Positions 18,652-28,460 of a DNA stretch of 63,148 nt are shown here, piece after piece. Below the pieces are notes generated by a model, which did no database searches, was not told the origin of the DNA, and saw only the letters and a list, made by a program, of their open reading frames with translations. Every line of letters begins with the position of its first letter. The first letter of the stretch is position 1. The position numbers and the translations under genes were made by a program. The DNA is from a virus: the IMG/VR virus record IMGVR_UViG_3300046804_003073, positions 1 through 63,148 of that record; one strand, given 5' to 3'.

Positions 18652-19188
18652 ATGAATAAAACAATTTGTTTAGACTTAGATGGTATTATCACTGATATAG
18701 GTCAACAAATAAAAGAGTATGCTGAGAAGGATGCTCTGGAATTTGAACCACAACATATTGGTGAAGCACTACTCACACCTGACGGTGTTGACTATCTTGA
18801 ATTTATCTTTCAAGATCCACTATTTTGGCGCAATCTTTTGCCAATAAAAGAATCTTGGCATGTTATTAATAACTGGTTTATAACTGGTAATGATGTTATA
18901 TTTGTGACAGCAAGATCTTCCGATGTTTCCATATCAGAAATGGAACCATGGCTTGATGGTTGGGGAGTCATGTACTCTCACATTGTTACATGCAAAATGG
19001 GTTATAAGTTTGATGAGTTGAAAAAACTCAATCCATGTATTTATATTGACGATAACCCATCGGAAATAAAAACTATTAACGATAAGTTGAATATACCTGC
19101 CTATGTCATCAAGACATGGTACAATGAACACTTGATAACACCGGATATTAACTATATTGAAAGTTTATCCGAAATAGAACTGGGATAA
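18652..19188 (+). CDS. HAD-family 5'-nucleotidase-like protein
   Basis: A 178-residue HAD hydrolase: motif I DLDGIITD at residues 7-14, a motif II-like FVTARSSD at about 84-91, and a motif IV-like YIDDNPSEI near 131. Size and layout match deoxyribonucleotidase-type HAD enzymes that phages place in nucleotide metabolism modules. Substrate not determined by sequence. It lies between SSB-like and polymerase genes. Confidence 0.75.
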   Translation: MNKTICLDLDGIITDIGQQIKEYAEKDALEFEPQHIGEALLTPDGVDYLEFIFQDPLFWRNLLPIKESWHVINNWFITGNDVIFVTARSSDVSISEMEPWLDGWGVMYSHIVTCKMGYKFDELKKLNPCIYIDDNPSEIKTINDKLNIPAYVIKTWYNEHLITPDINYIESLSEIELG

Positions 19189-19189
19189 T

Positions 19190-22100
19190 GTGACAGATTT
19201 TGTTCACCTACACTGCCATTCAGAATATTCTCTACTTGATGGAATGTCCACTCCATATGACATTGCCAATGTAGCATCAAATAACGGTCAGTATGCCGTA
19301 TCAATTACAGATCATGGAACTATGGGCGGTGTGCTTAAGTTTCAAGATGCATGCTCAAAGGCCGGTGTAAAGCCAATATTTGGAATTGAATCTTATTTTG
19401 TTGATTCAGTTGCCAACGATGGTGATGGAAAACACGAAAGATTCCATCTAATTCTACTAGCGAAGAACAATCAAGGTTTACAGAAACTGTTCAAAGCAAG
19501 TCAACTTGGCTGGACAAACAATTTCTATTACAAACCCAGGATTGACTTTGAACTATTAGAGGATATTGTTGATGATGACATTATTGCACTGTCTGGTTGC
19601 CTAGGTGGGGCTATCTGTAAAGCTATAGAGGCCGGCAATAGTGGAAGAGCTGAGTATCTATCCGAAAGATTTATCAAGATCTTTGGTGATGACTTCTATT
19701 ATGAAGTTCAGGCTTGGAACCCTGCACATATCAACAAGGGATTATTTGATCTTGCTTCATCATTCGGGAAAAAGCCTGTAGCAACAGCAGACTGTCATTT
19801 CCCGACTTACGATGATCGTGGTCATGAGGAAGTTCTTCTCATGATTTCACAATATCCATCACTCAACGCCGGCGATCTGCGCAAGGCAAAAGAGAACATT
19901 AGGCACGATGGAAACATCATTGAGAAAATGAACTCAATGTATCCCGACCGCTTCCTCAGATTTGATGAAATCAATCCTTATATTGCACCAGCATCAGAGA
20001 TTCAGTCATGGTTTGAAACGGTTGGAATTAACCGAACCGATATCTTAGAAAATACAGCAGAGGTGGCACAAAAATGCACTGCGGAGATCCCGACTAAGAG
20101 GAAACTTCTGCCTAAGTTCATGAAGTCGCTGGACTCAAACGAATACTTGCGTGAAGTATCTATGTTTGAGTTAGAGCGCCGGGGTTATGGAGAAGAGTAT
20201 CGCCAGAGGCTGGAAGAAGAGTTATCAATCATTGGTCGTCTTGGGTTTGCTGACTACTTCTTAATGGTGTGGGACTTGGTAAAGTGGGCTGACAACAATA
20301 ATGTTGGTCGTGGTCCTGGTCGTGGTTCTGTTGGTGGAAGTTTGCTGGCATTCTTGCTTGATATATCAAAGGTTGATCCTATCAAGTATGGTTTGCTGTT
20401 CTCACGATTCTTGAATCCTGAACGAAATGACTATCCCGATATCGATCTTGACTTTGAAGATAAGCGTCGTGATGAAGTCAAAGAATATCTGAGAAGTAGA
20501 TGGGGTAAAGATAATGTTGCGGCTATTTCTATTTATGGAACATTTAAGGCTAAGTCGGTCATTAAAGATATTTCTCGGGTGTATCAAGTTCCGTTTGAGG
20601 AAATCAACAACATCACGCCATTCTTTGAGACTCTTGATGAATTAGAAGAGTCACCTAAGGGGCGTGTGTTCAATTCTAAGTATCCTGACATTATTCCCAT
20701 TGCTCGCAAACTAGAGAATAGAATCAGAACTGCTGGCATTCATGCTGCCGGCATGGTGGTTTCGTCTGTGCCACTGAATGAGGTGTGTCCTGTTGAGACA
20801 CGCAAGAATACAACTGGTGGAGAGAATCGGGCAATGGTGACCGCCTTTGATATGGAGGACGCTGAGGCTGTCGGTTTGATCAAGGTTGATATTCTTGGTT
20901 TGAAGATGGTATCTGTTATCAAGGATTGCATCATGAAGATCAAGGAACTTCATGGTAAGAATGTTATTGATGAGTCACTAGGCCTTGATGACGAGAGCGT
21001 TTTCCAGAACTTTGATGCTGGTAATACGGTCGGTATCTTTCAGGTCGATGCTGCAGCTTATCGTAATCTTATTGAGCGTATGGGCATCTCTAACTTTAAC
21101 GATCTTGTTGTGAGTAACGCCTTGGTTAGACCAGGTGCTCTGCTTTCTCAGGGTCAGAAGTATATTGAGTGTAAGAAAGGCATACAAAGCCCATCGTATC
21201 CTCATCCGTCTGTTAAGAATATATTGGAAGAGACATACGGAACGGTGATCTTTCAGGAACAGTTGATGCAAATGGCGGTGGGCATTTCTGGCTTCACTTG
21301 GGCAGAGGCAGATAAACTTCGTAAGATCATTGGTAAGAAGAGAGATGCTGCTGAGTTTGAGCAGTTCAAAGATAAGTTTGTTAACAATGCAATCATTGAG
21401 AAGTCTGCTGCTAAGAAAATGTGGTCAGAGTTTGAATTAGCGGCTTTGTACATGTTCAACAAATCTCATGCTGTTGCATATTCCATGTTGTCGTATCAGA
21501 CGATGTGGTTAAAGGTACATTATCCAATGGAATTCATCTGGTCACTTCTTTATAATGAAGATGCACAAGATAGAATCACTGCGTATTTGATGGAAGCAAA
21601 TAGGCTTGGAATTAAGATTAATCCGCCCGATGTAAATCTATCAAATGAATCATTCTCCATTGACAGTGATGGAATTAGATTCGGTCTTAGAAATGTAGCC
21701 AACTGCGGTACGAGTGCCATTGAGGAAATCTTGTCTAAGAGACCATTCTCTTCGTTAGAGGAATTTAATGCAAAATGTAGCAAGAGAGCTGTTAACTCAA
21801 AGTTAAGAGACCACTTAGAGAAAGTGGGGGCGTACAAGAGTATTGGTCATGTATCGTCATATGACCATGAGAAGTATTACCTGCCAATATTGGGTTTTGC
21901 TATTAACTTAAATCAAGCGGAAAATGAAATAGACCGCTATGTACAGCCCCTTGCAGACTTCCATGAAATCAACTCTCCTTTGACGTTTGTGAAGGCTGTG
22001 GTGCGTTCTACAAAGAAAACACCACAATACCTCCGTGTGGAAATAGAAGATCAATCTGGGTCAACCACGATCTTCTGCGACCGAAACGCTGAAATCGCTA

Positions 22101-22570
22101 ATAGAGACTTAATTTATGCCTTAATTGGTGATCGTACATTACATAGTTTCTGTGATGCTTATGAATATCACAACTCTGAAATTATGAACTTGACGGAGAT
22201 GATGGATCAAGGGATGGACCATGAATATTCATGGCTATACAATGAAGAACTAGGAACATCAGAATCAGAAAAAAGTCTGATTTACATCTTTAATATAAGA
22301 TCCTTTGTCACATCTAAAGGTAAGAATATGGCAAACATCTATGCCTGGGATGGGGTTAAGATCATAAAGATCGTCATATTCCCAGCGGTATATAACAAAG
22401 TTAAAAGCATTATGAAAGCAAATCACTGGTTTGCAATTAGAATGTCAAAAATTGTTGAGAAAGAATCACTTACTCGACTTGACTCTTATAAACTAGCAAG
22501 TGACAGTTCAATTATTTCTATTGAAGATTATATTGAAAGAAAGGGTCTGACAAAAGATGTTTATGTTTGA
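19190..22570 (+). CDS. dnaE: DNA polymerase III alpha subunit (DnaE type)
   Basis: A 1126-residue C-family replicative polymerase. N-terminal PHP domain from residue 4 (HLHCHSEYSLLDG, SITDHGTMGG, ATADCHFPTY). The palm carries PDIDLDFED at about 415-422 with the paired catalytic Asp residues. KSHAVAYSMLSYQTMWLK-type finger motif at about 760 and a C-terminal OB-fold region from about 925. GTG start at 19190 after the HAD stop. Length is close to bacterial DnaE1, somewhat shorter at the C-terminus. It is the only DNA polymerase seen in the window. Confidence 0.95.
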   Translation: MTDFVHLHCHSEYSLLDGMSTPYDIANVASNNGQYAVSITDHGTMGGVLKFQDACSKAGVKPIFGIESYFVDSVANDGDGKHERFHLILLAKNNQGLQKLFKASQLGWTNNFYYKPRIDFELLEDIVDDDIIALSGCLGGAICKAIEAGNSGRAEYLSERFIKIFGDDFYYEVQAWNPAHINKGLFDLASSFGKKPVATADCHFPTYDDRGHEEVLLMISQYPSLNAGDLRKAKENIRHDGNIIEKMNSMYPDRFLRFDEINPYIAPASEIQSWFETVGINRTDILENTAEVAQKCTAEIPTKRKLLPKFMKSLDSNEYLREVSMFELERRGYGEEYRQRLEEELSIIGRLGFADYFLMVWDLVKWADNNNVGRGPGRGSVGGSLLAFLLDISKVDPIKYGLLFSRFLNPERNDYPDIDLDFEDKRRDEVKEYLRSRWGKDNVAAISIYGTFKAKSVIKDISRVYQVPFEEINNITPFFETLDELEESPKGRVFNSKYPDIIPIARKLENRIRTAGIHAAGMVVSSVPLNEVCPVETRKNTTGGENRAMVTAFDMEDAEAVGLIKVDILGLKMVSVIKDCIMKIKELHGKNVIDESLGLDDESVFQNFDAGNTVGIFQVDAAAYRNLIERMGISNFNDLVVSNALVRPGALLSQGQKYIECKKGIQSPSYPHPSVKNILEETYGTVIFQEQLMQMAVGISGFTWAEADKLRKIIGKKRDAAEFEQFKDKFVNNAIIEKSAAKKMWSEFELAALYMFNKSHAVAYSMLSYQTMWLKVHYPMEFIWSLLYNEDAQDRITAYLMEANRLGIKINPPDVNLSNESFSIDSDGIRFGLRNVANCGTSAIEEILSKRPFSSLEEFNAKCSKRAVNSKLRDHLEKVGAYKSIGHVSSYDHEKYYLPILGFAINLNQAENEIDRYVQPLADFHEINSPLTFVKAVVRSTKKTPQYLRVEIEDQSGSTTIFCDRNAEIANRDLIYALIGDRTLHSFCDAYEYHNSEIMNLTEMMDQGMDHEYSWLYNEELGTSESEKSLIYIFNIRSFVTSKGKNMANIYAWDGVKIIKIVIFPAVYNKVKSIMKANHWFAIRMSKIVEKESLTRLDSYKLASDSSIISIEDYIERKGLTKDVYV

Positions 22571-23201
22571 TACAGAATCAATAGCAAAATTACCATATGC
22601 CAATTCTCATGGCTCTGACGGTACTCATCTTGGCGCTGGAGTTTTATACTTTAGTATTCCATACATGCTTAAAGCAAAGGTTTGTGTTTGTTTAGGATCT
22701 GGATCTGGTTTTGTTCCTAAATTGATGGCTGAAGCACAAAGGCAACTACAAAAAGAGACCCCTGGCGTTCCTCATAAAGTTTATTTAGTAGACGCAGACA
22801 TTGGGCCATGGGGAAGACCAGAATATAGCGATGAAATTGATGGGTATCCAGAGATCAAGGTCATTAGAAAATTAACAGATGATGCTGTTGAAATGTTTGA
22901 TAAAGAGATAAATTATTTACATGTAGATGCTGATCATAGTTATGATCAAGTTTTTAGAGATTTGACGAATTACATTGTAAAAATGTCGGGCGATTGGGCG
23001 ATAACTGTACATGATACATATAATTATCAAAACCCCGAATATCCAGAAATCGGCTGTTACTTAGCAATGAAGGAATTTGCCAGTATTCATGATTTTAATT
23101 TTGTAAATTTTAATATCGGATGCGGTACTGGATTGATAACGCCAAGGAGGGAGATGAACTGTGACAAAGAAATGGGAATATCTGATATCACCGGATTTTG
23201 A
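22557..23201 (+). CDS. SAM-dependent methyltransferase-like protein
   Basis: A 214-residue class I methyltransferase-like protein: VCVCLGSGSGFVPKL (about 42-56) is a glycine-rich SAM loop; YLHVDADHSYDQVFRDL (about 120-136) matches the Methyltransf_24-type motif (D-x-D-H-x-Y) often seen in sugar O-methyltransferases, and TVHDTYNY follows. ATG 22557 overlaps the polymerase stop by 14 bases; ATG 22563 is also possible. Grouped with glycosyltransferases downstream, so modification of a glycan or of DNA is plausible. Confidence 0.65.
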   Translation: MFMFDTESIAKLPYANSHGSDGTHLGAGVLYFSIPYMLKAKVCVCLGSGSGFVPKLMAEAQRQLQKETPGVPHKVYLVDADIGPWGRPEYSDEIDGYPEIKVIRKLTDDAVEMFDKEINYLHVDADHSYDQVFRDLTNYIVKMSGDWAITVHDTYNYQNPEYPEIGCYLAMKEFASIHDFNFVNFNIGCGTGLITPRREMNCDKEMGISDITGF

Positions 23202-23667
23202 GATAAGAAGAATAATAACATCACATTATCTTAGTGATTGCGATACGATAATTGATGTTGGTGCATATAAAAAGAAATTGCCTATAAATAAGAATGCTAC
23301 AATTCATACGATTGATCCACTATCAACAATAAATAGGGCATTTCATGGAACATTCTCTGAATGGCTGGAATCATCTCCATATTTACATGGGAAAATAGGA
23401 ATAGCCCTGCTTGGATTTGATTTTGAAGGAAATGAAAAAGAAATGAATGATTTATTTCAGTTCCTCAAAACATGTCATGCCATTGTGTTAGAATATGCAA
23501 TATTACATGAACCATCACGAATGCAAATACAAGAAGTTATAAATCAAGTAGTTGATTATTTTGATATATCATCAACAATTCATCTTGATCTACCAAAAAC
23601 TCAATACGATGGATTTCCCACGTTTGCAGAAAGAGTTATTTATGTTCTCAAAAGAAAGAAGGTATAA
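23161..23667 (+). CDS. Methyltransferase-like protein, possibly degenerate
   Basis: A 168-residue protein with a GTG start 41 bases inside the previous gene. CDTIIDVGAYKKKLPI resembles a Rossmann SAM loop but lacks the second Gly, IHTIDPLS looks like the acidic strand-2 motif, and IALLGFDFEGNEKEM resembles strand 4. It may be a partner subunit of the upstream methyltransferase-like protein. Function uncertain. Confidence 0.5.
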   Translation: MTKKWEYLISPDFEIRRIITSHYLSDCDTIIDVGAYKKKLPINKNATIHTIDPLSTINRAFHGTFSEWLESSPYLHGKIGIALLGFDFEGNEKEMNDLFQFLKTCHAIVLEYAILHEPSRMQIQEVINQVVDYFDISSTIHLDLPKTQYDGFPTFAERVIYVLKRKKV

Positions 23668-24584
23668 TGCTTTTTATAGATAAGCGCAAGGGCGATAAGA
23701 TGCCCACACATGAAGTAATTCCTACACCGAGTCTAGGTTTGAATAAAGCTCTAGGCGGTGGATTGAATACAGGTGCAACACATCTATTCTGGGGTACACC
23801 GTCAGTTGGAAAAACAACGATGTGCTTTAGAATTATTGCAAATGCACAAAAAATGGGTTATCGACCCATAATTGTAGATTCAGAATATTCTTATTCTGAT
23901 GAATATGCCAGGAAATGCGGTATAGACACCGATGATATTGTTGTTGTGCAATCAACCGTGGTTGAAGATATATTAAAGCATTTAATTGGTTATCTTAATC
24001 ATCCAGATGAGAAGCATATTTTCTTGTTTGATAGTTTGTCTAATATTATCAAAGAAGAATTCTATGATAAACCTGATGGTGGTAAAGCAATGGGGCTTCA
24101 GGCTAGATCTCAGGGGTATTTCCTTCAGAAGTTAGTAAATCATCTTCATAAAGAAAGAAATATAATGTTATTTATTGCTCATCAAACAATTGATCTTAGC
24201 GGCATGTATGCTGTAACTAAGGCAAAGATGGGCAATACTGTACACCATAATATGCATAACATTGTTAAACTTTTCCTTTCTATGTCACAAAAGGAAATGG
24301 AGAGAGATGAATCAAGCAGAATCACAAGCCAAAGAGCAACTTGGACAATTGAAAAGACAAAACAACTCCCGACAATTGGAACGACAGGATATTACTTTGT
24401 CCTACCAGAAAAGGGATCAATTGATCAAGATAGAGAACTTATTGAAATGGCTATTGAGAGTAATATCATTGAGCGTCGTGGTGCTTGGTATAGTTATAAT
24501 GATTCTAGATGGAACGGTCTTGGGTCAATAGAACTGACTGATGAACAGAAGGAAGAGATCTATACTGCTATAATGGAAAAGTAA
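23667..24584 (+). CDS. RecA/UvsX-like recombinase
   Basis: A 305-residue RecA-fold ATPase. It opens with a typical LGLNKALGGGLNTGATHLFWG entry, Walker A GTPSVGKTT at about 42-50, VDSEYSYSDEYARKCGID (the RecA DAE-type motif), HIFLFDSLSNII as Walker B, and a C-terminal region after IAHQT. Strand exchange and recombination-dependent replication are the expected roles. Start ATG 23667 overlaps the previous stop by one base; ATG 23700 is an alternative. Confidence 0.85.
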   Translation: MLFIDKRKGDKMPTHEVIPTPSLGLNKALGGGLNTGATHLFWGTPSVGKTTMCFRIIANAQKMGYRPIIVDSEYSYSDEYARKCGIDTDDIVVVQSTVVEDILKHLIGYLNHPDEKHIFLFDSLSNIIKEEFYDKPDGGKAMGLQARSQGYFLQKLVNHLHKERNIMLFIAHQTIDLSGMYAVTKAKMGNTVHHNMHNIVKLFLSMSQKEMERDESSRITSQRATWTIEKTKQLPTIGTTGYYFVLPEKGSIDQDRELIEMAIESNIIERRGAWYSYNDSRWNGLGSIELTDEQKEEIYTAIMEK

Positions 24585-25786
24585 TGTACTTTTCAATGCA
24601 TACAGATCAGCATATTAAAGATGCTGTGAATATTTTTGGTTATGCCTACGGATATAGCAGAATATGTCATCACTTCGGTCAGTTTAAATATAAAAATAAA
24701 AATTTACAAGTTCTACAAAATGACCCTAAGGCTGGCGTTCAAATGTTCTATATGGAACCTGAATGGTACAACCTTAGGAATATGCAAAACCTAAGATCTG
24801 GTCGATTTAAAAAGTTCTACGATCATCAGTTTAAAATTTATGGTACTCATCTAGAGGCAACTAAAGTTTGGAGTCATTGGATAGAACCAATGAATCAAGT
24901 TGATGAAATTTGGGTTGGGAATAATTTTGCAGCAGAGGCTGTTATAAACTCTGGAGTAAAAACTCCTGTCTATGTTTTTGAACATGGAATTGATGATATG
25001 TGGAAACCAAAGAGGAGAGGCGACGGTAGGAAAGTAAAATTTCTCCACGTTGATTCAGGATCTCCACGAAAAAGGGCTGATCTTGTAGAGCAGGCATTCA
25101 TAATGTTATTTGGTAATAATCCAGATGCAGAGTTAACATTGAAATATCACACACATGAAGCCCAAGGCAATGTTGGCATTTCAAAGTTGTTCACAAATAT
25201 AAATAAAATATTTAAAACACTCTCACAAGATGAAATGGTGGATCTCTTTTATGACCACGATGTTCTTGTGTATCCATCAGAAGGTGAGGGCTTTGGGTTT
25301 ATACCGTTACAAGCCCTGGCAACAGGAATGCCAGTTATATCTACTGGTCGGTGGTGTTCTTATGAGAAATACTTTAAAGATCATATCATAGACTCCAAAA
25401 TAGGTCCGACAACCTATACTGGGTATTTTGAAGGCGAAGTTGTTATAGCAGAATTTGATTCTCTTGTGGAAATCATGCTGGATGTTTATAACAGTATTGA
25501 TTCAGTCTGTGAATCGTATTATAAGCAAGCCCCGGCTGTTTATAAAGAATATAACTGGCAAACTAGATGTGATTCAATGTTGAATGACTTTATAGCCAGG
25601 GTCGGGACTGGTCCTTTCAAAGAATGCAAAGATTATAAGCATCATGAATTTGCTATCAAATATACGGGTAATGGGACATTCACAACTAGATGTGGAACAA
25701 AATTCAGTAAAGAAAATAGAGTATTGAATGTCAGTCAAGAGTTATATGACTATCTGATCTCCCAAGATCAGTTTACAATGGCATAA
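24584..25786 (+). CDS. Glycosyltransferase, GT-B (GT4-like)
   Basis: A 400-residue GT-B enzyme. The C-terminal half has KFLHVDSGSPRKRADLVEQAF, then the nucleotide-sugar site VLVYPSEGEGFGFIPLQALATGMPVI (E-x7-E pattern) at about 225-250. The N-terminal half has WVGNNFAAEAVINSGV and VYVFEHGID. Related in layout to the glycosyltransferase at 32.2 kb. Acceptor is unknown; could be DNA, capsid or host wall polymer. The final 60 residues (CKDYKHHEFAIKYTGNGTFTTRCGTKFS) look like an added small domain with Cys residues. Confidence 0.83.
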   Translation: MYFSMHTDQHIKDAVNIFGYAYGYSRICHHFGQFKYKNKNLQVLQNDPKAGVQMFYMEPEWYNLRNMQNLRSGRFKKFYDHQFKIYGTHLEATKVWSHWIEPMNQVDEIWVGNNFAAEAVINSGVKTPVYVFEHGIDDMWKPKRRGDGRKVKFLHVDSGSPRKRADLVEQAFIMLFGNNPDAELTLKYHTHEAQGNVGISKLFTNINKIFKTLSQDEMVDLFYDHDVLVYPSEGEGFGFIPLQALATGMPVISTGRWCSYEKYFKDHIIDSKIGPTTYTGYFEGEVVIAEFDSLVEIMLDVYNSIDSVCESYYKQAPAVYKEYNWQTRCDSMLNDFIARVGTGPFKECKDYKHHEFAIKYTGNGTFTTRCGTKFSKENRVLNVSQELYDYLISQDQFTMA

Positions 25787-25827
25787 TTTTTTTATAAATA
25801 ATTTCTTAATCCGTCAATGTTCTCCGT

Positions 25828-25837
25828 GATGGTGGTA
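25828..25837 (+). promoter_or_regulatory. GATGGTGGTA element
   Basis: A ten-base GATGGTGGTA upstream of the gene at 25864, identical to one at 35749-35758 upstream of the gene at 35808. Both lie in leaders with TGTTC just upstream and TCTT-x-AT..GAC just downstream. A related GCTGTGGTACCATTTACC lies at about 12890 and GCTGTGGTGTTCTTTTACC at about 37158. The recurrence in non-coding DNA suggests a phage promoter or operator; direction is inferred from flanking genes. Confidence 0.4.
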
Positions 25838-25863
25838 GGATCTTGATGACCATAGGAGGGATT

Positions 25864-26271
25864 ATGCAAACATTTTTGCCGTTACCTGATTTTAAAAAAT
25901 CAGTAGAAGTATTAGATTATAGAAGACTTGGTAAGCAAAGAGTTGAAACATACCAGGTTCTCAATATTCTTCTTAATAGAACTGACAGCAAGGGCTGGGT
26001 AAATCACCCAGTTACCAGAATGTGGAGAGGGTTTGAAGAGGCTTTGAAGATTTATCAGAACTTCACCATCACTGAATGGATTCGGAGAGGCTATAATAAT
26101 AATATGTCTTTTGAGATAGTTGACGAATCAAAAGTAGTAATACCGTTTTGGTTTGGCGATGACAGGCTCCATCGCTCGCACAGATCTAACCTTCTCAGAA
26201 AAGATTACGATTATTATTCAAAGTTCTTTAATGAGCCGACAGATCTTGAGTATTATTGGGCGGTTCAATGA
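25864..26271 (+). CDS. Pyrimidine-dimer DNA glycosylase-like protein (MSMEG_6728/EndoV-like)
   Basis: A 135-residue protein starting MQTFLPLPDFKKSVEVLDYRRLGKQRVETYQVL, the highly characteristic N-terminus of the Pyr_excise/MSMEG_6728 family, followed by NHPVTRMWRGFEEAL and the LHRSHRSNLLRKDYDYYSKFF motif. By analogy with T4 endonuclease V it would excise UV dimers. ATG 25864 has a strong AGGAGGG; an ATG at 25843 is in frame but has no RBS. UV repair fits a phage from sunlit surface water. Confidence 0.82.
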   Translation: MQTFLPLPDFKKSVEVLDYRRLGKQRVETYQVLNILLNRTDSKGWVNHPVTRMWRGFEEALKIYQNFTITEWIRRGYNNNMSFEIVDESKVVIPFWFGDDRLHRSHRSNLLRKDYDYYSKFFNEPTDLEYYWAVQ

Positions 26272-26567
26272 AAAGAAATGAAAAAGATGAGATTAAAAGA
26301 GATAAGGCTAAAGCCGTTAAAAACTCCGGCAGGGGATTTAACAAAGGTGACGCTACTTATCATAATTTCCTGGTTGATTATAAACATAATGGATCAACTT
26401 TTACTCTTAGCAGAGAAGCATGGATTAAAATGAGAAAAGATAGTTGGAGATCTAACTATAGATATCCATGTATATCCGTTGTTCTGGGTGAAGATTCAGA
26501 CACAAAGGTAGCAATAATAGACTGGGACGTTTTCAACGACCTAATTGGTGGAAGCGAGTATGAGTGA
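26268..26567 (+). CDS. Holliday-junction-resolvase-like protein
   Basis: A 99-residue basic protein: AVKNSGRGFNKGDATYHNFLVDYKHNGSTFTLSREAWIKMRKDSW. The G-R-G-x-x-K-G-D-x4-x-F-x-V-D-Y-K-H core followed by S-x-(S/T)-L-S-R-x-x-W is a PD-(D/E)xK-like pattern found in small actinophage proteins annotated as resolvases. The ATG sits in the ATGA overlap with the preceding gene. A separate RuvC-like protein is encoded at 29.5 kb. Confidence 0.6.
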   Translation: MKRNEKDEIKRDKAKAVKNSGRGFNKGDATYHNFLVDYKHNGSTFTLSREAWIKMRKDSWRSNYRYPCISVVLGEDSDTKVAIIDWDVFNDLIGGSEYE

Positions 26568-26664
26568 GTTTATATTCGGCTTCATTGCTGGTGTTGTTAC
26601 TAGCATAGGATCGTTGATGTATCTCATATACGATGTTTACTACAAATCACAGAAAGATGATTAA
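26560..26664 (+). CDS. Small membrane protein, 34 aa
   Basis: ATG 26560 within the 3' end of the resolvase-like gene, stop TAA at 26662-26664 immediately before the ATG of the methyltransferase gene. Translation MSEFIFGFIAGVVTSIGSLM... is one hydrophobic helix with a short charged tail (KSQKDD). The tight packing on both sides supports it as a real gene. Function unknown. Confidence 0.55.
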   Translation: MSEFIFGFIAGVVTSIGSLMYLIYDVYYKSQKDD

Positions 26665-28155
26665 ATGACATTAAAATTTGGCTCTTTATTCGCTGGAGTT
26701 GGCGGATTTGATTTGGGCTTTGAAAATGCCGGCTGGGAATGCAGTTGGCAAGTTGAGTGGGATAAGAATTGTCAATCTGTTCTATCTCATGTATGGCCCA
26801 ATACACAGAAATATCTTGATGTTCAAGATGTTGATGGTGGAAAGATTGAACCAGTAGATTTAATTACATTTGGCTCACCGTGTCAGGATTTGTCTGTAGC
26901 AGGCAAAAGGGCTGGGCTTGATGGTAAAAGATCTTCAATGTTTTTTGAAGCAACTAGAATAATACAGGAGATGAGAAATGCAACAGGAAATATATACCCA
27001 AGATTCGCTGTTTGGGAAAACGTCCCAGGTGCCCTCACAAGCAATAAAGGACAAGACTTCGCAGCAGTCCTTGACGAAATGGCAAACATCGGGGCATTGG
27101 CAATTGAATGGCATGTCTTGGATGCACAATGGTTTGGAGTCCCACATAGACGGAGAAGAGTGTTCCTCGTTGCTTGTTTCGATTCTGCAATCGTTGGAAG
27201 ATGTGGAACACAAATATTACCTGTCCCCCAAGACAGCAAAGGGGATCTTAAGAAGAGCAGAAAGAAGAGAAAACAAAGTGCCAGAGCCTCTAAGAACAGC
27301 ACTGGAGAAGTTAGCTTCCCAGTGTACGGATTCAACCACAAAAACGGAATAGACGCTCAAATATCAGAAGATGCTTTCCCGCCAATGAGGAGAGAAAGCA
27401 CTGGTAATGCCGTTGCTCAACCATTAGAAGATAAAACTCTTTTTGGTCGGACTGGCTATGCCAGTTATACTGAGGGAGAAAGTATTTTAGCAGCATCAAC
27501 TGCTAAAAGACCAGAAGAGAATCTTGTTGTTCATGGTCAAGAATCATTTGTGAAAGTAATCCGTTCAGGCGCTAGAGATGCAGAAGGTAATTTGCCTCCT
27601 GAAGTATGGGCACAAGATGATACTAGTCCAACTCTTAATTCTTTTGATAATACCGGAGAGTCAAGATCAACAGTTTTAATTCTGGATGGAACAAGAGTTG
27701 ATGATATAAGGGTGTATGAAGATAACATAATGCCTACATTGAAAGCACGAATGGGAACTGGTGGTGGTCAAGTTCCTCTGATAGCAGACAAGGGTGCAAT
27801 CCCCATTCAGGGAACCATTATTGGTCGCTCTGATACAGCAGGACCGGCTGGAAAGGGGTTTGGTGATGTAAATGACCCGTCTTATACATTAGATACCGTA
27901 TCTCAGCATGGTGTTTGTACTCCTGAATTGGTTCTTAGGAGATTGACACCAGTTGAATGTGAAAGACTTATGGGGATGCCAGATAATCATACAAAATATG
28001 GTGAGAATGGCAAGATTATATCTGATACTAATAGATATAAAATGATAGGTAATGCCGTTGCTGTTCCAGTCGCAGAATGGGTCGGGAAAGAAATCAAAAA
28101 AATAGTTGATTATAGTGGTACTATAGATAGGATGGTAGAACAATGGCAGATATAA
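26665..28155 (+). CDS. DNA (cytosine-5) methyltransferase
   Basis: A 496-residue C5 methyltransferase. Motif I FAGVGGFDLGF (9-19), catalytic GSPCQDLS (about 70-77), ENVPGAL (about 117), QWFGVPHRRRRVFLVA (about 155), then a long, repeat-free target-recognition region, and motifs IX (RRLTPVECERLMGMP, about 425) and X (IGNAVAVPVAEWVG, about 461). All catalytic motifs are intact. Probably protects phage DNA from restriction or marks it for packaging. No cognate restriction gene is next to it. The target sequence cannot be read from the protein. Confidence 0.93.
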   Translation: MTLKFGSLFAGVGGFDLGFENAGWECSWQVEWDKNCQSVLSHVWPNTQKYLDVQDVDGGKIEPVDLITFGSPCQDLSVAGKRAGLDGKRSSMFFEATRIIQEMRNATGNIYPRFAVWENVPGALTSNKGQDFAAVLDEMANIGALAIEWHVLDAQWFGVPHRRRRVFLVACFDSAIVGRCGTQILPVPQDSKGDLKKSRKKRKQSARASKNSTGEVSFPVYGFNHKNGIDAQISEDAFPPMRRESTGNAVAQPLEDKTLFGRTGYASYTEGESILAASTAKRPEENLVVHGQESFVKVIRSGARDAEGNLPPEVWAQDDTSPTLNSFDNTGESRSTVLILDGTRVDDIRVYEDNIMPTLKARMGTGGGQVPLIADKGAIPIQGTIIGRSDTAGPAGKGFGDVNDPSYTLDTVSQHGVCTPELVLRRLTPVECERLMGMPDNHTKYGENGKIISDTNRYKMIGNAVAVPVAEWVGKEIKKIVDYSGTIDRMVEQWQI

Positions 28156-28460
28156 TAGTTGATCCAAACTGGTTAGCTAACCAGATGGGTGATAGAGCTG
28201 ATGAATTTCTTGAATGCATGAGAATAGTTCAGGACATCATTGATAATCCTGATTTTTATGTAGGTGCTCAGGCTTTGAAGTATGCTAATATACTTGCTGG
28301 ATATCGTACAATGATGATAGTTAAATCACAAGCTTTTAAAAGAAAATCAAGCATGATGAACGATCAAGATAAGTTTGTTAATGATGTTTGGAAAACGATG
28401 TATGAGGCATTAGTAGAAAATATTAATGTCTTGAAAATAATTGGAAAAGGTAATAACTAG
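28143..28460 (+). CDS. Helical protein, unknown
   Basis: A 105-residue helical protein (ADEFLECMRIVQDIIDNPDFYVGAQALKYANILAGYRTMMIVKSQAF) overlapping the methyltransferase by 13 bases and the next GTG by one. Several phages carry a similar small helical protein beside the Cas4-like exonuclease, which suggests a link to DNA processing, but no motif proves it. Confidence 0.5.
   Translation: MADIIVDPNWLANQMGDRADEFLECMRIVQDIIDNPDFYVGAQALKYANILAGYRTMMIVKSQAFKRKSSMMNDQDKFVNDVWKTMYEALVENINVLKIIGKGNN

Noticed and set aside
26883-27352. Several open frames on both strands within the C5-methyltransferase gene
   Set aside because: They are shadows of a gene whose catalytic motifs are complete in one frame; none has a Shine-Dalgarno site.
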